DNA of 64,000 nucleotides from Miscanthus floridulus. Its lineage: Eukaryota > Streptophyta > Magnoliopsida > Poales > Poaceae. The notes beneath the pieces were generated by a model. The model searched no databases. It saw nothing but the letters and a program-made list of their open reading frames with translations, and had not been told where the DNA came from. The first letter of the stretch is position 1. The number at the start of each line of letters is the position of its first letter. Position numbers and translations under genes: made by a program. Where the stretch lies: assembly GCF_019320115.1 (NCBI RefSeq), contig NC_089594.1, positions 20,482,055 through 20,546,054 on the forward strand, written 5' to 3'. Below, piece by piece: positions 11,304 to 22,639 of this stretch.

Positions 11304-12351
11304 GGGTTAAGTCCAATTTACACCCTCCAACTTGCAGCAAAGTTCGGATTTCAACCTCGAACTTCAAAACCGGACAACTTTGGTCCTCCAACTCTCGAAA
11401 AAGTTCAACTTTCGACCTTCTGGGCGGTTTTGTGGATGAACAGTAACTTTTGATATTTTCGGGAGCGCCGAAATTTTATATTATTTTTTCGAGCATCTTA
11501 ACGTCCTTAAATGAAAAAACTCAAAACTACAAAGTTGTAGATCTCATCGAGGTCTACAATTTACATATAAAAATTATCTTCATTCGACATCGTATTGAAG
11601 GGTTTTCTATTTTTTGAAATTTGAGTCTCATCACACGATAAAATATAGTGCTGAAATTTTATATTATTTTTTCGAGCATCTTACTGTCCTCAAATGAAAA
11701 AACTCAAAACTACAAAGTTGTAGATCTTATCGAGGTCTACAATTTACGTATAAAAATTATCTTCATTTGACATCGTATTGAAGGGTTTTCTATTTTTTGA
11801 AATTTGAGTCTCATCACGCGACAAAATTGTTTCACGCGTGATGAGACTCAAATTTCAAAAAATAGAAAATCTTTAAATACGGTGTCGGATAAAGATAATT
11901 TTTATATGTAAATTGTAGACCTCGATGAGATCTACAACTTTGTAGTTTTGAGTTTTTTCATTTGATGAAAGTAAGATGCTCGAAAAAATAATATAAAATT
12001 TCAGCACCATATTTTATCGCGTGATGAGACTCAAATTTCAAAAAATAGAAAACCCTTCAATACGATGTCGGATGAAGATAATTTTTATATATAAATTGTA
12101 GACCTCAATGAGATCTACAACTTTGTAGTTTTGAGTTTTTTCATTTGAGGACTTTAAGATGCTCAAAAAAATAATATAAAATTTCGGCGCTCTCGAAAAT
12201 ATCAAAAGTTACTGTTCACCCACAAAACCGCCTAGAAGGTTGAAAGTTGAACTTTTTCGAGAGTTGGAGGGCCAAAGTTGTCCGGTTTTGAAGTTTGAGG
12301 TTGAAATTCGAACTTTGCTGCAAGTTGGAGGGTGTAAATTGGACTTAACCC
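11304..12351. mobile_element. Fold-back Mutator-like element (1,048 bp) after the NLR gene
   Basis: The whole element is one inverted repeat: left arm about 11304-11826, right arm about 11830-12351. The ends are GGGTTAAGTCC...GGACTTAACCC and it is flanked by a perfect 10-bp duplication TATATAAAAG (11294-11303 and 12352-12361). Long terminal inverted repeats with a 9-10-bp duplication point to the Mutator superfamily. Each arm contains an internal direct repeat of about 180 bp (GAAATTTTATATTATTTTTTCGAGCATCTTA at about 11469 and 11652). No coding capacity. Confidence 0.87.
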
Positions 12352-12516
12352 TATATAAAAGGGTGTGGTGCGCCAGTGCAGACTGAGTGGCGATAATTGC
12401 CATGCCATTGCAGAATTAATCGCCCTCTCTATTATCTTCCCTCACCCATTTTTATTGTAATAATAAGTTCAAAGCTTACGCTCTGATATGCCAGTGCAGT
12501 GCTAAATTTTAAAAGG

Positions 12517-12602
12517 CCCATGGATCAATTGTAGCGATTGTGTTTTAGCTGGAATGAGACACTGCTCAACAAATTTTCTGTCACTCTATATATAACGCTA
12601 CT
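12517..12602 (+). repeat. 86-bp direct repeat, left copy
   Basis: It runs from CCCATGGATCAATTG to TATAACGCTACT and is identical by eye to 17875-17960. The two copies bracket 5.3 kb containing the inverted-LTR block. Identity over 86 bp implies a recent copying event. Confidence 0.9.
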
Positions 12603-13026
12603 GCAGCAAGATTAGCTTTCTATTTTTCACCTTGCTCAGTATCGAGGGTCAACCCCACCCCAAGATTAGCCTTTTAAAATTTAGCACTGCAGCAAGATCA
12701 CCGTGCGACACAGAAAGCTAATCAGCACTGGCAAATACAGGGAGCAAGATTAGCTTTCTGAGACAGGACCAAGACAAGGAACCAAGATCGGCAAGGTTAC
12801 TAAGGCAAAAACTAGAACAGAAACCAAAGCCAGAAACAACGCAGGCCATATTACGTTTTTCACGGCGAAAACGCAGGGCACAGCACCAAAGATTGTCCGG
12901 AGACAAAAGAAACACAAGAAAGGATAAAGAATAAACAGACTGCCCAACCTCCAACACAGCAGAGCGCAAGAGAGGTCAACACCACATACACAACTAGCCA
13001 CCAGCAGTACTGGATTAGCCCCTGGT
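12603..13026. other. Unclassified segment with GCAGCAAGATTAGC words
   Basis: Contains GCCTTTTAAAATTTAGCACTGCAGCAAGAT, which also occurs in the tandem repeats at 18078-18430 and, inverted, at 12497-12516. No gene is recognised. Confidence 0.4.
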
Positions 13027-13086
13027 GGGAATATATACATCAGAACAAAAGTACAGTAAAGTTGAGTACTATATATATAAAGAGAG

Positions 13087-14041
13087 TGTTGAAACTAGCG
13101 GTTTCAAACTACGTGGAAGTGACCAAGGCCTCCGCCTGTCGGACGGTCGGCCTCGGGCGGAGGCTCGGGATGGAAATGACAAGGGGGAGAGTGTCGAGTA
13201 AGGGAATGACTCGGAAAGCTATGGTTTCATTAATTCGTCCACCAACCGCCTTCCACGGTTACAAGTGTCCCATATTTATAGGGCTCAACTACTATATAAC
13301 AGAATTTATTACAATGCCCCTCAACTGCTACAGTACATTCCTGGAATATTCCGTCGCTAGCCTCTTGTTCGCGGGGCAATCCTGCCATACCGTCTTCAAG
13401 TGATGGGCTTCCATGAGCAACCGGCCCATTGTAGCTCGGTCTTCGGCCCAAAGGCCCGAGTCCCCAGCGCCGGCCTTCGTCTCCAGGGGCGCGCCGCTGC
13501 CCCGGCGGGTCTCCGCCGGACGGTCGGAGGCATTACCCGCGGGTCTCCGCCCGGCCGCGCGGGGGCCACGGTTCTCGCCGCTGTCCTCCGCCTCCAGGGG
13601 CGTGCCGTCGCCTTGGAAAACCTCCGCCGGTCCGGGCGGAGGCGTCATCCGTAGGTCTCCGCCCGGCCGCGCAGGGGTCATGCTGGCGCGTTTGCGCGGA
13701 CCGCGAGCGCCTGCGCTTTGAGTACCTGCGCACACTTAGGCAAGATCGTTTGTTTGATTAGTTTAGAGATAAGGCGGCCTCCGCTCGTGATACCGGAGAC
13801 GCCCGCCTGAGCGGAGTCCGCGATGAGAAGGAGATTCGGAACCTTTCGAGCATAGCCGAGAAAGTTCCTTTGGTCAGCGCCGGGTCTCCGCCCTAAGACG
13901 GTCGAAGACGCCTTGGCGACACCCCACTGTCGGGGGCCTTCGCCACCCAGTGCCGGGTCTCCGCCCTAAGACGGTCGAAGACGCCTTGGCGACACCCCGC
14001 TGTCGGGGGCCTTCGCCACCCGCCAAGGCCATGTTACAACA
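13087..14041 (-). repeat. LTR of Transposase_28 element, minus orientation
   Basis: 955 bp; on the minus strand it runs TGTTGTAACATGG ... CTAGTTTCAACA. It contains a 73-bp tandem duplication (about 13876-14030, GACACCCC..GTCGGGGGCCTTCGCCACC) shared with the other LTR, and a TATA-like element on the minus strand (about 13268-13284). Confidence 0.75.
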
Positions 14042-14058
14042 GTTCCCCCCTTTTGAGG
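14042..14058 (-). promoter_or_regulatory. Polypurine tract-like site
   Basis: On the minus strand CCTCAAAAGGGGGGAAC directly precedes the LTR start TGTTGTAAC. This is the position and composition of the plus-strand primer site of an LTR retrotransposon. Confidence 0.65.
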
Positions 14059-14284
14059 CCATGGTTCGCCGGAGCGTGCCATGAGCTCAAAACGCCTTGG
14101 CTGAAGGCGTCCGCGGGGGCGGAGGCCGCCTTCGGTGTCTTCGAGAACGGCAAGATAACACTCCTCCCAACCTGAGATAGAAGTGTCGGAGGAGCCTACG
14201 CAAAAAAAAAACAACAACAACAACAGCTTAGGTCAGAGGACAGATCAAAAACAAGCCAGATGATGACCAAAATAAAAACATTTT

Positions 14285-16423
14285 CTACTTACTCGGACCC
14301 GGCGCCGTCAGCCCCGGTTGCCTCGGACCGAACCTAGCGCCCGCAGCGGCCGCTCGCTCCTCCGGGGTGAGAAGTCCAGCCATGACATCACCTGCAAAGC
14401 AGCAGACGCACAGTATTGGCACTTAGCTCAATACGCAAAGGAATCAGATGGGCGAAGACAATAAACACAAAGATGTGCACCAAACAGACTTACTCATAAA
14501 AAGCCCAGGCAGGGCAGCTTGCTGCGCCCTCTGAGCAGAAGTCTCCGCCGTATCGTGTGGCGAAGGCCCAAGGAGCCGGACTTCCTCAGCCAGCGGCCCG
14601 GCGGGCGGAGGACTCAAAGAAGGCCGAGCCGCCAGGGCCTCCTCGACAGGAGCAGCCTCCAGCCGCCCGACGTCGGCCGCAGGCACGGGCGAAGGCGCGA
14701 CAGTGGCAGGGGACGAAGGAGCATGCCGCGGGATGGCCTCCGTGTCCTCTTCAGAGCTTGAGCACAGCCCGCCAAGAACGTCGGGCATAGGCTCGACGGC
14801 GCTACCTTCCGGCTGTTCGCCGACGCTCGTAGCACCATGCGAGGAGCACGCCGGGGCAACGCCGGTTTTCGGCCGCCCGGCACCGCTCATGGCTCCGCCC
14901 GTTGGGCACACCAGAGCTACGGGAGCGCCGCGATCCCCTCCGCTCGCAACTCGAGTGTCCGCTGACGGGGCAGAGGAGCTCTCGATGTCTTCGCTGCCGG
15001 CGGAGGCAGCGCCCGCACTGCCAGCAGAAGAAAAGGCCGGCGTGATCAATGGAGCTCCGCTTTTCTTCCTCTTTTTCATAGGCGCCCGAGAGCCGACGGC
15101 GCCCTTCCTCTTTTTAGACTCGGCCTCCGCCGTAACATTCTTTGCGTAGGCCTTCTTCTTCTTCTTCTCAATCGAGGCCAGGACCTCAGCAGGAACCTCG
15201 CGCTCCCGGTAGATAATTCCGACCTCCTCAAAAACTCAACTGAGCCACGGCATGGTGCCTGCCACGGCCATCCGAGACGTGTACTCACGCTCGGAAATCT
15301 TGCCGACCAACCCTATGGCGGCCTCCTCAACTTCGGAGATGAAACCGTCCTCCGTCACCCCCTCCCCCAAAGATCGACCGAAGCGGGGGAACGGAATCCC
15401 GGCCTCCGGCCCGAAAACGGGAACCTTGACCTGTTCCTGCTGAAAAGCTGGGTTGTTTTTGCCCAAGGGCCAGTAGTTGGAAGCCATGATCTCCTCCACC
15501 AGATCGTGGCCACCAGAGTAGCGGCACGCTGCCGCAAAGGCCTGATCACAGGCCTCCCGCGTCGGAGACACCTCCTCCGGCGGATCCACGCGCGTGTGTG
15601 GCGCCATATCATCCATCTGAGAGGTCAATGGGTACTCTGAGAGCTCCTCGCCATCCTCAGTTGTGCTGCGGACCCCATAGGTCTTCACGTAGAACCACTG
15701 CTCTAGCCAGCCGCGGTCCCACTTGCCCTTCTGGCAAAAAGAGATCTCCAGGCGGTCCATGCCTTGGTTCCTCTTAGACATGAAGGTGCAACTACCATAC
15801 TGGTAGGTCACCTCCACCTCCTTGCCATCCTGCACCTCCTTCTTCTTCTTCGGCTGCTTCTGCAGCTCATAGTACGTGCAAAAGGTGTCCACATCCGGCT
15901 CGGCACCGTAAGAGACGCACGCCCAGCAGAATTTGCTAAGTGTCAGGAAAGCAGTAGGCGTCAGATGATGGAGCTGGACATTGAAGGTCTCCAACACCCG
16001 GCGAAGGAAGGGAATGTAAGGAAAGCGGAGGCCGTAGGTGAAGAAGTCCCGAAAGACCACCGCATATCCTACCTCCGGCTCCGGAACAGTCTGACCCGGC
16101 GGAGGGATTTTTACCCTGGAAGAAGGAAAACATGACTCCTTCAACATCTCCGCGATTGCATCCTCAGTAATAGAGGATGGGCCGAAGTCCCAAGACTTTA
16201 TCGCCATGTCTCCGGGGTCCGTGGCGATCAAGTCTCCGATAGAAGCAGAGACACTCCCCAAATCCTCCTCCACCAGCTTTTCCAACTCCAACGCGGAGGC
16301 AGAGGCAAGCATGCACTCCTTAAAGCGCGCACCCCAGCCGATGGCCCTAATGCCGAGAAGGTGGCAGTAGGGTCCGAAGAAGGTGGGCCGGCGAGTTTGG
16401 GCGGAGGCGGAAAGAAAAGCCAC
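14285..16423 (-). pseudogene. Transposase_28 (putative gypsy-type transposon) protein
   Basis: A long minus-strand reading frame. The segment RFPYIPFLRRVLE-FNVQLHHLTP-AFLTLSKFCWAC matches the core of the plant Transposase_28 family (PF04195), whose biochemical role is unknown and which travels with unclassified retroelements. The N-terminal part (16423-15239) ends at a TGA (15236-15238, probably from TGG). The same frame continues through a KKKKKAYAKN..KKRKG basic patch and a Ser/Pro/Ala/Glu-rich tail to 14494. A plausible intron (GTAAGT at 14493, AG at 14392) leads in frame to a last exon ending LTAPGPSK (stop 14285-14287). A single nonsense codon makes this copy a pseudogene unless bypassed. 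No protease, RT or integrase is linked. Confidence 0.7.
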
Positions 16424-16858
16424 CGCGACAGGAACCTAAAAGCGAAACGCGAACAGAAAGACGGAACGCGCGAGGGCAGCAAGAGGCGAAAGCGAATGAG
16501 CGGCGTGTGGGGGGGGGACCCCACCGCCAAAAGCACCCTTATATAGGCAGCGGGCAGGCGGTCTGACTCCCGCTGCACAACGGTCACCTCCGGAAGATCC
16601 ACCCGCTGCACAACGGTCACCTCCGAAAAAATCGCGAGGAATGCAACGGACACTGACACGGCAGAAACGGCCGCAACATAGGGCAACGGCTAGATTTGCC
16701 GCCCAACGGCTACTCTCAACGAGACCAACGGCTACGCCAGAGCGGGCCAGGGGGGAAGTAGCGGGGCCTCGGTCGAAGACACCGAAGGCGGCCTCCGCCC
16801 AAGCGGACGCCTTCGGCCAAGGCGTTTTGAGCTCACGGCACGCTCCCGCGAACCATGG

Positions 16859-16875
16859 CCTCAAAAGGGGGGAAC
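16859..16875 (+). promoter_or_regulatory. Polypurine tract-like site (second, opposite orientation)
   Basis: CCTCAAAAGGGGGGAAC ends exactly one base before the LTR start TGTTGTAAC at 16876. It is the mirror of the site at 14042-14058, so both ends of the internal region carry a 3'-type primer site. Confidence 0.65.
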
Positions 16876-17817
16876 TGTTGTAACATGGCCTTGGCGGGTG
16901 GCGAAGGCCCCCGACAGCGGGGTGTCGCCAAGGCGTCTTCGACCGTCTTAGGGCGGAGACCCGACGCTGGGTGGCGAAGGCCCCTGACAGCGGGGTGTCG
17001 CCAAGGCGTCTTCGACCGTCTTAGGGCGGAGACCCGGCGCTGACCAAAGGAACTTTCCCGGCTATGCTCGAAAGGTTCCGAATCTCCTTCTCATCGCGGA
17101 CTCCGCTCAGGCGGGCATCTCCGGTATCACGAGCGGAGGCCGCCTTATCTCTAAACTAATCAAACAAACGATCTTGCCTAAGTGTGCGCAGGTACTCAAA
17201 GCGCAGGCGCTTGCGGTCCGCGTAAACGCGCCAGCATGACCCCTGCGCGGCCGGGCGGAGACCTACGGATGACGCCTCCGCCCGGACCAGCGGAGGTTTT
17301 CCAAGGCGACGGCGCGCCCCTGGAGGCGGAGGACAGCGGCGAGAACCGTGGCCCCCGCGCGGCCGGGTGGAGACCCGCGGGTAATGCCTCCGACCGTCCG
17401 GCGGAGACCCGCCGGGGCAGCGGCGCGCCCCTGGAGACGAAGGCCGGCGCTGGGGACTCAGGCCTTTGGGTCGAAGACCGAGCTACAGTGGGTCGGTTGC
17501 TCATGGAAGCCCATCACTTGAAGACGGTATGGTAGGATTGCCCCGCGAACAAGAGGCTAGCGACGGAATATTCCAGGAATGTACTATAGCAGTTGAGGGG
17601 CATTGTAATAAATTCTGTTATGTAGTAGTTGAGCCCTATAAATATGGGACACTTGTAACCGTGGAAGGCGGTTGGTGGACGAATTAATGAAACCATAGCT
17701 TTCCGAGTCATTCCCTTACTCGACACTCTCCCCCTTGTCATTTCAGCCCGAGGCCGACCGTCCGACAGGCGGAGGCCTTGGTCACTTCCACGTAGTTTGA
17801 AACCGCTAGTTTCAACA
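16876..17817 (+). repeat. LTR of Transposase_28 element, plus orientation
   Basis: 942 bp, TGTTGTAACATGG ... CTAGTTTCAACA. Near-identical inverted copy of 13087-14041, including the 73-bp tandem repeat (about 16896-17042). Confidence 0.75.
17634..17648 (+). promoter_or_regulatory. TATA-like element in the LTR
   Basis: CCTATAAATATGGGA lies about 170 bp before the LTR end, a plausible U3 promoter position. It supports the assigned LTR orientation. Confidence 0.45.
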
Positions 17818-17874
17818 CCCTCTTTATATATATAGTACTCAACTTTACTGTACTTTTGTTCTGATGTATATATT

Positions 17875-17960
17875 CCCATGGATCAATTGTAGCGATTGTG
17901 TTTTAGCTGGAATGAGACACTGCTCAACAAATTTTCTGTCACTCTATATATAACGCTACT
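17875..17960 (+). repeat. 86-bp direct repeat, right copy
   Basis: Identical to 12517-12602. Its first three bases (CCC) coincide with the last three of the inverted flank (TATATTCCC), a microhomology junction. Confidence 0.9.
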
Positions 17961-18077
17961 AAAATGTATTTTAAAATATTACTGGCGCATAGAACCCAAG
18001 GTGCGAGAGGTCGCGAGTTCTATTTTCGCAACAACCCTGATTATTGATTTTTTATGTTTTAATTTTTTTTTCTTGCT

Positions 18078-18430
18078 GAGCTTTTTTAAATTTTGCTCTG
18101 CAGGCTGCAGCAATTTCCTTCCTGAGCCTTTTAAAATTTAGCACTGCAGCAAGATTAGCTTTTAATGTTTTGATTTTTTTTCCTGTTGAGCTTTTTAAAG
18201 TTTTATTTTATTTCTTGCTGAGCCTTTTTAAATTTTGCTCTGCAGCAATTTCCTTCCTGAGCCTTTTAAAATTTAGCTCTCCAGCAAGATTGGCTTTTAA
18301 TGTTTTTTTTTCTTGATGAGCCTTTTAAAGTTTCATTTTTTCCCTTGCTGAGCCTTTTAAAATTTTGCTCTGCAGCAATTTCCTTCCTGAGCCTTTTAAA
18401 ATTTAGCTCTGCAGCAAGATTGGCAAGCTC
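18078..18430 (+). repeat. Tandem repeat, about 115-125 bp unit, three copies
   Basis: Each unit contains TTGCTCTGCAGCAATTTCC, TTCCTGAGCCTTTTAAAATTTAGC, GCAGCAAGATTGGC and TTTTAATGTTTT. Units begin near 18078, 18230 and 18355, with degraded material on each side. Confidence 0.65.
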
Positions 18431-19159
18431 CAAAAGTTTTATTTTTCCTTCCTAAGCCTTTTAAAATTTTTGCTCAACAGCAAGCTCCAAAACTTTTTTT
18501 TTCCATTCTTATAGTCCTATTTTTGATTCAGCAAAAAGTTCGCCTTTGAGCCTTGTTAAGTTTTGTTTCAACAGTTCAAAACCCCTTTTGCCTGCTGCAC
18601 CCGCGTTTGGAAAATCCTATTTTTCTCCGTTTTGCCCTTTCCGTGAAGGATGATTTATCATTTTTCGCAAAGGTGTTTGAGCCGCAACTCTTTTTTCTGA
18701 TTTGGCAAATATATGGCTCTGCGAAGGTTTGACCCGATCGATCGAGGTGGTCAAGCTTCGCAAGCTCAGCATCACACTATATCAAGCTACTTTTCATCTG
18801 TGATCCCAAGAGCGTTCAGCCTCTTCTTATTTGGCGCACCCAGTTTTGTCGCTTCCTCGTGAGCTCCGAAGCTCCTATTCTTGTATAGTTTTTTTTGCCC
18901 TTTTTCTCCTGCTACCTGTCTTTAACCTCCACCCTGTTTTTAGGCTTCGAGAACCGAAGGGTCTTGGTTCCGCAGGAATTGGCTTTCCCACCAGCGCTCA
19001 TACAACAGCGTATAATATTTATTTATGCGTAGCTTTTTTATTTCGTTTTGAAGCCTTGATTACATCGCTTTTATCATGTTAAAAAATGAAAGTATATCGC
19101 TTTGACTGCATATTTGTGACAACACTTGAAAATATATCATTTACATATATTAACTAACT

Positions 19160-19250
19160 CTTTTTATGCGAAAGAACCTGTAGCGCAGTGGTTACAAGGC
19201 GTTGTGCTTTCAGTAGTAGGCGACGTTCCCATCAACAGCGAGGCGTCTGT
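19160..19250 (+). mobile_element. Partial SINE fragment
   Basis: TTTCAGTAGTAGGCGACG-TTCCCATCAACAGCGAGGCG matches the body of the 320-bp SINE (3912-4231, 46538-46857), here on the plus strand. It is preceded by an A-box-like TAGCGCAGTGGTTACAAGG. The middle and the tail are missing. Confidence 0.45.
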
Positions 19251-19624
19251 CAAGAACCAAACTAGCACAAGTGAGTATTCCTCACCGGCTTATAATGCCT
19301 ACTAATTTTTCTCTCGTGATTTATTTTGTCACAGTTTGATTTAACCTTCGCCTCTCAAGGCAAATTTCGAAAATTAACCTTCGCATGCAACTTGTCACTA
19401 ATGTGACTAAGGAAGTTGTCACGATCTTATCCACACCAAAGCATGGCCTGAATGGCTATACATGCTTGGTCTCAATCAGCTAACCTGAGTTGCCTATCTC
19501 TATTTTTTCAATCCCTTTTTGTTACTAACATCATGCATGTTACCACCACTATAAGTATCTCGTACCCTTCCAAACTAACCCTCTCATAGAGTATATTTAT
19601 CTTGTTGTATGCAGGCTTCCACCT

Positions 19625-19890
19625 CATCATCAGTCAGTGGCTTTCACCAATAAGTGGATCTCATCAGTCAGTGGTTTTCATCGATTAGTGGCCTTCGTTA
19701 GTAAGTGGCTTTCACTAGTCAGTGGATCTCAACAGTCAGTGGCTTTCATCAATCAGTGGCCTACGTTTGTTAGTGGCTTTCATCAATCAGTGGCCTACGT
19801 TTGTTAGTGGCTTTCACCAGTCAGTAGTCTTCATCATTCAACGGTTTTCATCACTCTATGGTTTTCATCTCATTCAGTGGTTTTCATGGA
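19625..19890 (+). repeat. Minisatellite, 18-24-bp units
   Basis: More than ten imperfect units of CAGTGGCTTTCATCAGT with variants (CCTACGTTTGTTAGTGGC, GGATCTCATCAGTCAG). Unit length drifts. No coding function is evident. Confidence 0.7.
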
Positions 19891-20799
19891 ATATTCGGCC
19901 TTCGCTATATGTCTCTCAAATGGCTCTTAAGTTCTCATCAGTCAATGGTCTCCATTGGATGGCTGGTCTTCTTGGATATTGATATAATGGCATTCGGTTT
20001 TCACATATATTGGCCTTCACATTGGTGCTTCATCAAGTGCCAAGTCATTGAAAATTATCAGAGTATGTCAGTCATTTCTCTTAAGTACAGCGCCCACCAG
20101 GGATCTTCACCAACCACCAGACTTCATCGACAACTGACCTCGACAGGTATGAAATCTGTCAACCCTCTAACACTAACACGTTGTCTCCTTTTTGCAGGAT
20201 GTATCGTTTAATAATTTTACACTTTAATAATATGCAATTCACCAAAGCTTATTGGTTTAAGCTAACCTTCGTAGGAAACTAATATTTTACATTCAATACT
20301 ACAAGTCGTATTTGTACCCATGCTTGTTCTTAAATGGCAGCCTTTGCTACCCATCAAAATCTATAACCCTCTCAGTTGAGAGCATTACTGCCTATGCAGA
20401 CTTTGTATTTTAATGCAAAGGCATTCATTTGCATCATCACATACATACATACACTACATAAATGCATTGCACTGCATGGCTCAGGCCACCTAGAAAAAGT
20501 CTTGAAAAATACGCAGGCACCAGGACTCAACAAAAACCTAGAAAAAGTCCCAAAAATACACAGGCACCAAGGATTAACGAAATCCTGGAAAAGGTCCCAA
20601 ACCTACACGGACAACATGTCGCGAAGCTACCCTCGCATAGTATATGAAATGACTAACCACCTTTTGCAGCAAGTAGAAAGCCAGTATCTTTTTGAGCGTC
20701 GAAAAAACTTGCCAACAAGTTTATATTCGACCAAGCTACAATGCTCAACCCAAGTCTCTAAAAAATGGACCCTATCAACTCAGGTGCATTTCCATGCGA

Positions 20800-21060
20800 C
20801 TTCTCCGTCCTTCGGCAAAAGGAACTTCACCGACACCTTTGGCGTTTACACCAACACTGCCTCTGCCAAAACTTCGGCACCAGGGGCCTTGCCAACACCT
20901 TCAGCGTCTACACCAACATTGCCTCCGCCAAACACCCATGCAGGAGGGTCCTCGCCAACATCTTCGGTGAACCAAAGCAACACGCCTCCACCAACATTTT
21001 GGTAGGAGAGGCTTCGCTAACATCTTCAGTGAACCGCTATGACTCGCCTCCACTTCAGCA
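20800..21060 (+). repeat. Degenerate repeat of about 60-70 bp
   Basis: The order CTTCGGCACC..GCCAACACCTTC-AGCG-ACACCAACA-TGCC recurs about four times with divergence. Short frames through it are low-complexity Thr/Pro/Ser/Ala and are not taken as genes. Confidence 0.45.
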
Positions 21061-22639
21061 AGAGGGGATTTGCCATCATCCTTGCCCATGTAAATGGCTC
21101 GACAGCCTTCGTCAACACCTTCAGCATCAACGCCTACGACGACTCACCTTCATCATCGAACTCGAGGGACTACATCAACTCCTTTGGCACTGAGGTCTAC
21201 CTCACCTTCGTCAACCACTTTAGCTCGAGGGGCTCATCGACAACTTCAACTCGAACATCTACTTCCGCTACTACAACTAATATCACTACACCGACTACAC
21301 CAAGCATGACTGAGGAATCGGTCATAAGCGCCAGCCAAAAGGGGCTAGGGTAGCACAACGGAGGACCGGCCACTCCGCTGAAGGGTGAAGTCTTTTGCTC
21401 GGTGCTCATGAGAGAAGATTTAGAGGCCTCACAGCAACCTTTGGCTATGAGTACTTCGACTACATCGACTACCTCAACTATGATGACTACACCCCTCACC
21501 GAACAGAGGACGTGTCTTCAAGCGAAGCCTTGGGCGAATGTCCTAGAGACAAGATCCTCGTGTCGAGAAGGTCATGGAGGCGAAGACCTGCGCGCTGAGC
21601 GAAGCCAACAAGCCATGTCATAGAAGTGGTCGAAGGAGCAAAATCCCGAAGACCCCGGGGACGAAGATCTGCACGTCGAGCGAAGCTGATGAACCATGTC
21701 ATAGAAGCGGCAGAAGGAGCCGAAGCCCAAAGATGAAGACATAGAGAAGATCAACATCAAGTCACTTGGAGCTAGAAGCCTCAGAAGTTAGCACATGTAT
21801 AGGCTAGAGCCGTGTGCATGCTCTTTTCTCCATGCCATTTTTCCCACAGGGTTTTTGGGATGGAGTTTCTAGTGAGGCGTGCACTAGGTTGTGAAGCGCG
21901 ATCCCCGCGACTAGGTTTTGGGTTGTACTTGTGGCTCTTCTAATATGGACATCTATTAGGTCTCGTTGTACCGGCCATGACCTAATAGCTAAGGGCTATG
22001 TTGGGGGAAGCCCATATGGTATATGGGCCAAGTCCCCCTAAAAGAGGCCCAACTCTTTACTCTCTACCGCCAAGCTCTCTACTCTCCCCTTAGTCCGTTC
22101 GGAACCCAAGTTCCAACAATTCATTCGCTTGGCTACTCAAAGTACCTCATTCATTTCGAAAAGAAAAATGTAGCGCGTCCACCAGAATCACAATTTTTTG
22201 AGCTTGCATACTACCTAGATGCCATACATTCTACTTTCAAGATTTCATCCCTAGTGGAGAAGGGCCACGCCTCTACAATCATCTTCTGAATCCTTCATCA
22301 CTATTAGTCGAATCGAAAGTACTAGATATGGAACATGTGTCTTCTTCGTGGTTTTTGTTACTAAAGCTAGTGTACATATAAAAACCCCGCAAACTATCGA
22401 TGGGATTGGGATGAGTATAAGTAGAGTGCGAGAGATTATATTTTGCCTTTTGTTGAGATAACCCTTTTTCTGAGATTATATTTTGATGAGTGTAACAGCA
22501 GCTTGAGGCTGAAACCAAACTGTTGAGATAACCCTTTCTTCTACTGTCATCTGATCTGAGTGTTAATAGTTTCTTTGCACTGATGCTTGGATGCTTTCAT
22601 TTTTTGTTCAGTTATTGTATCCTTGCTGAAATTGATGTT

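Larger units (their letters stand above)
13027..17877. mobile_element. Inverted-LTR retroelement block with Transposase_28 gene
   Basis: Two arms of about 1.1 kb (13027-14142 and 16776-17877) are near-identical inverted copies. Each arm holds 60 bp of flank, a TGTTG...CAACA LTR (13087-14041 on minus; 16876-17817 on plus), a purine tract and about 85 bp of internal sequence. The middle (14143-16775) carries a minus-strand Transposase_28 gene. A normal LTR element has direct, not inverted, LTRs; here both LTRs face outward, each with the tract that should precede a 3' LTR. No target-site duplication was found at the arm ends. A DNA transposon with long inverted ends is the alternative. Confidence 0.7.

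Noticed and set aside
19625..19890. Repeat array considered as CRISPR-like
   Set aside because: Plant nuclear context, units contiguous and variable, no unique spacers, no cas genes.
20376..21353. Several plus-strand frames of 90-210 codons
   Set aside because: Built from degenerate 60-70-bp repeats, Thr/Ser/Pro-rich in every frame, no domain.
21999..22121. TGTTGG...CCAACA interval as a TRIM or solo LTR
   Set aside because: No flanking 5-bp duplication and no second copy in the window; kept only as a remark.
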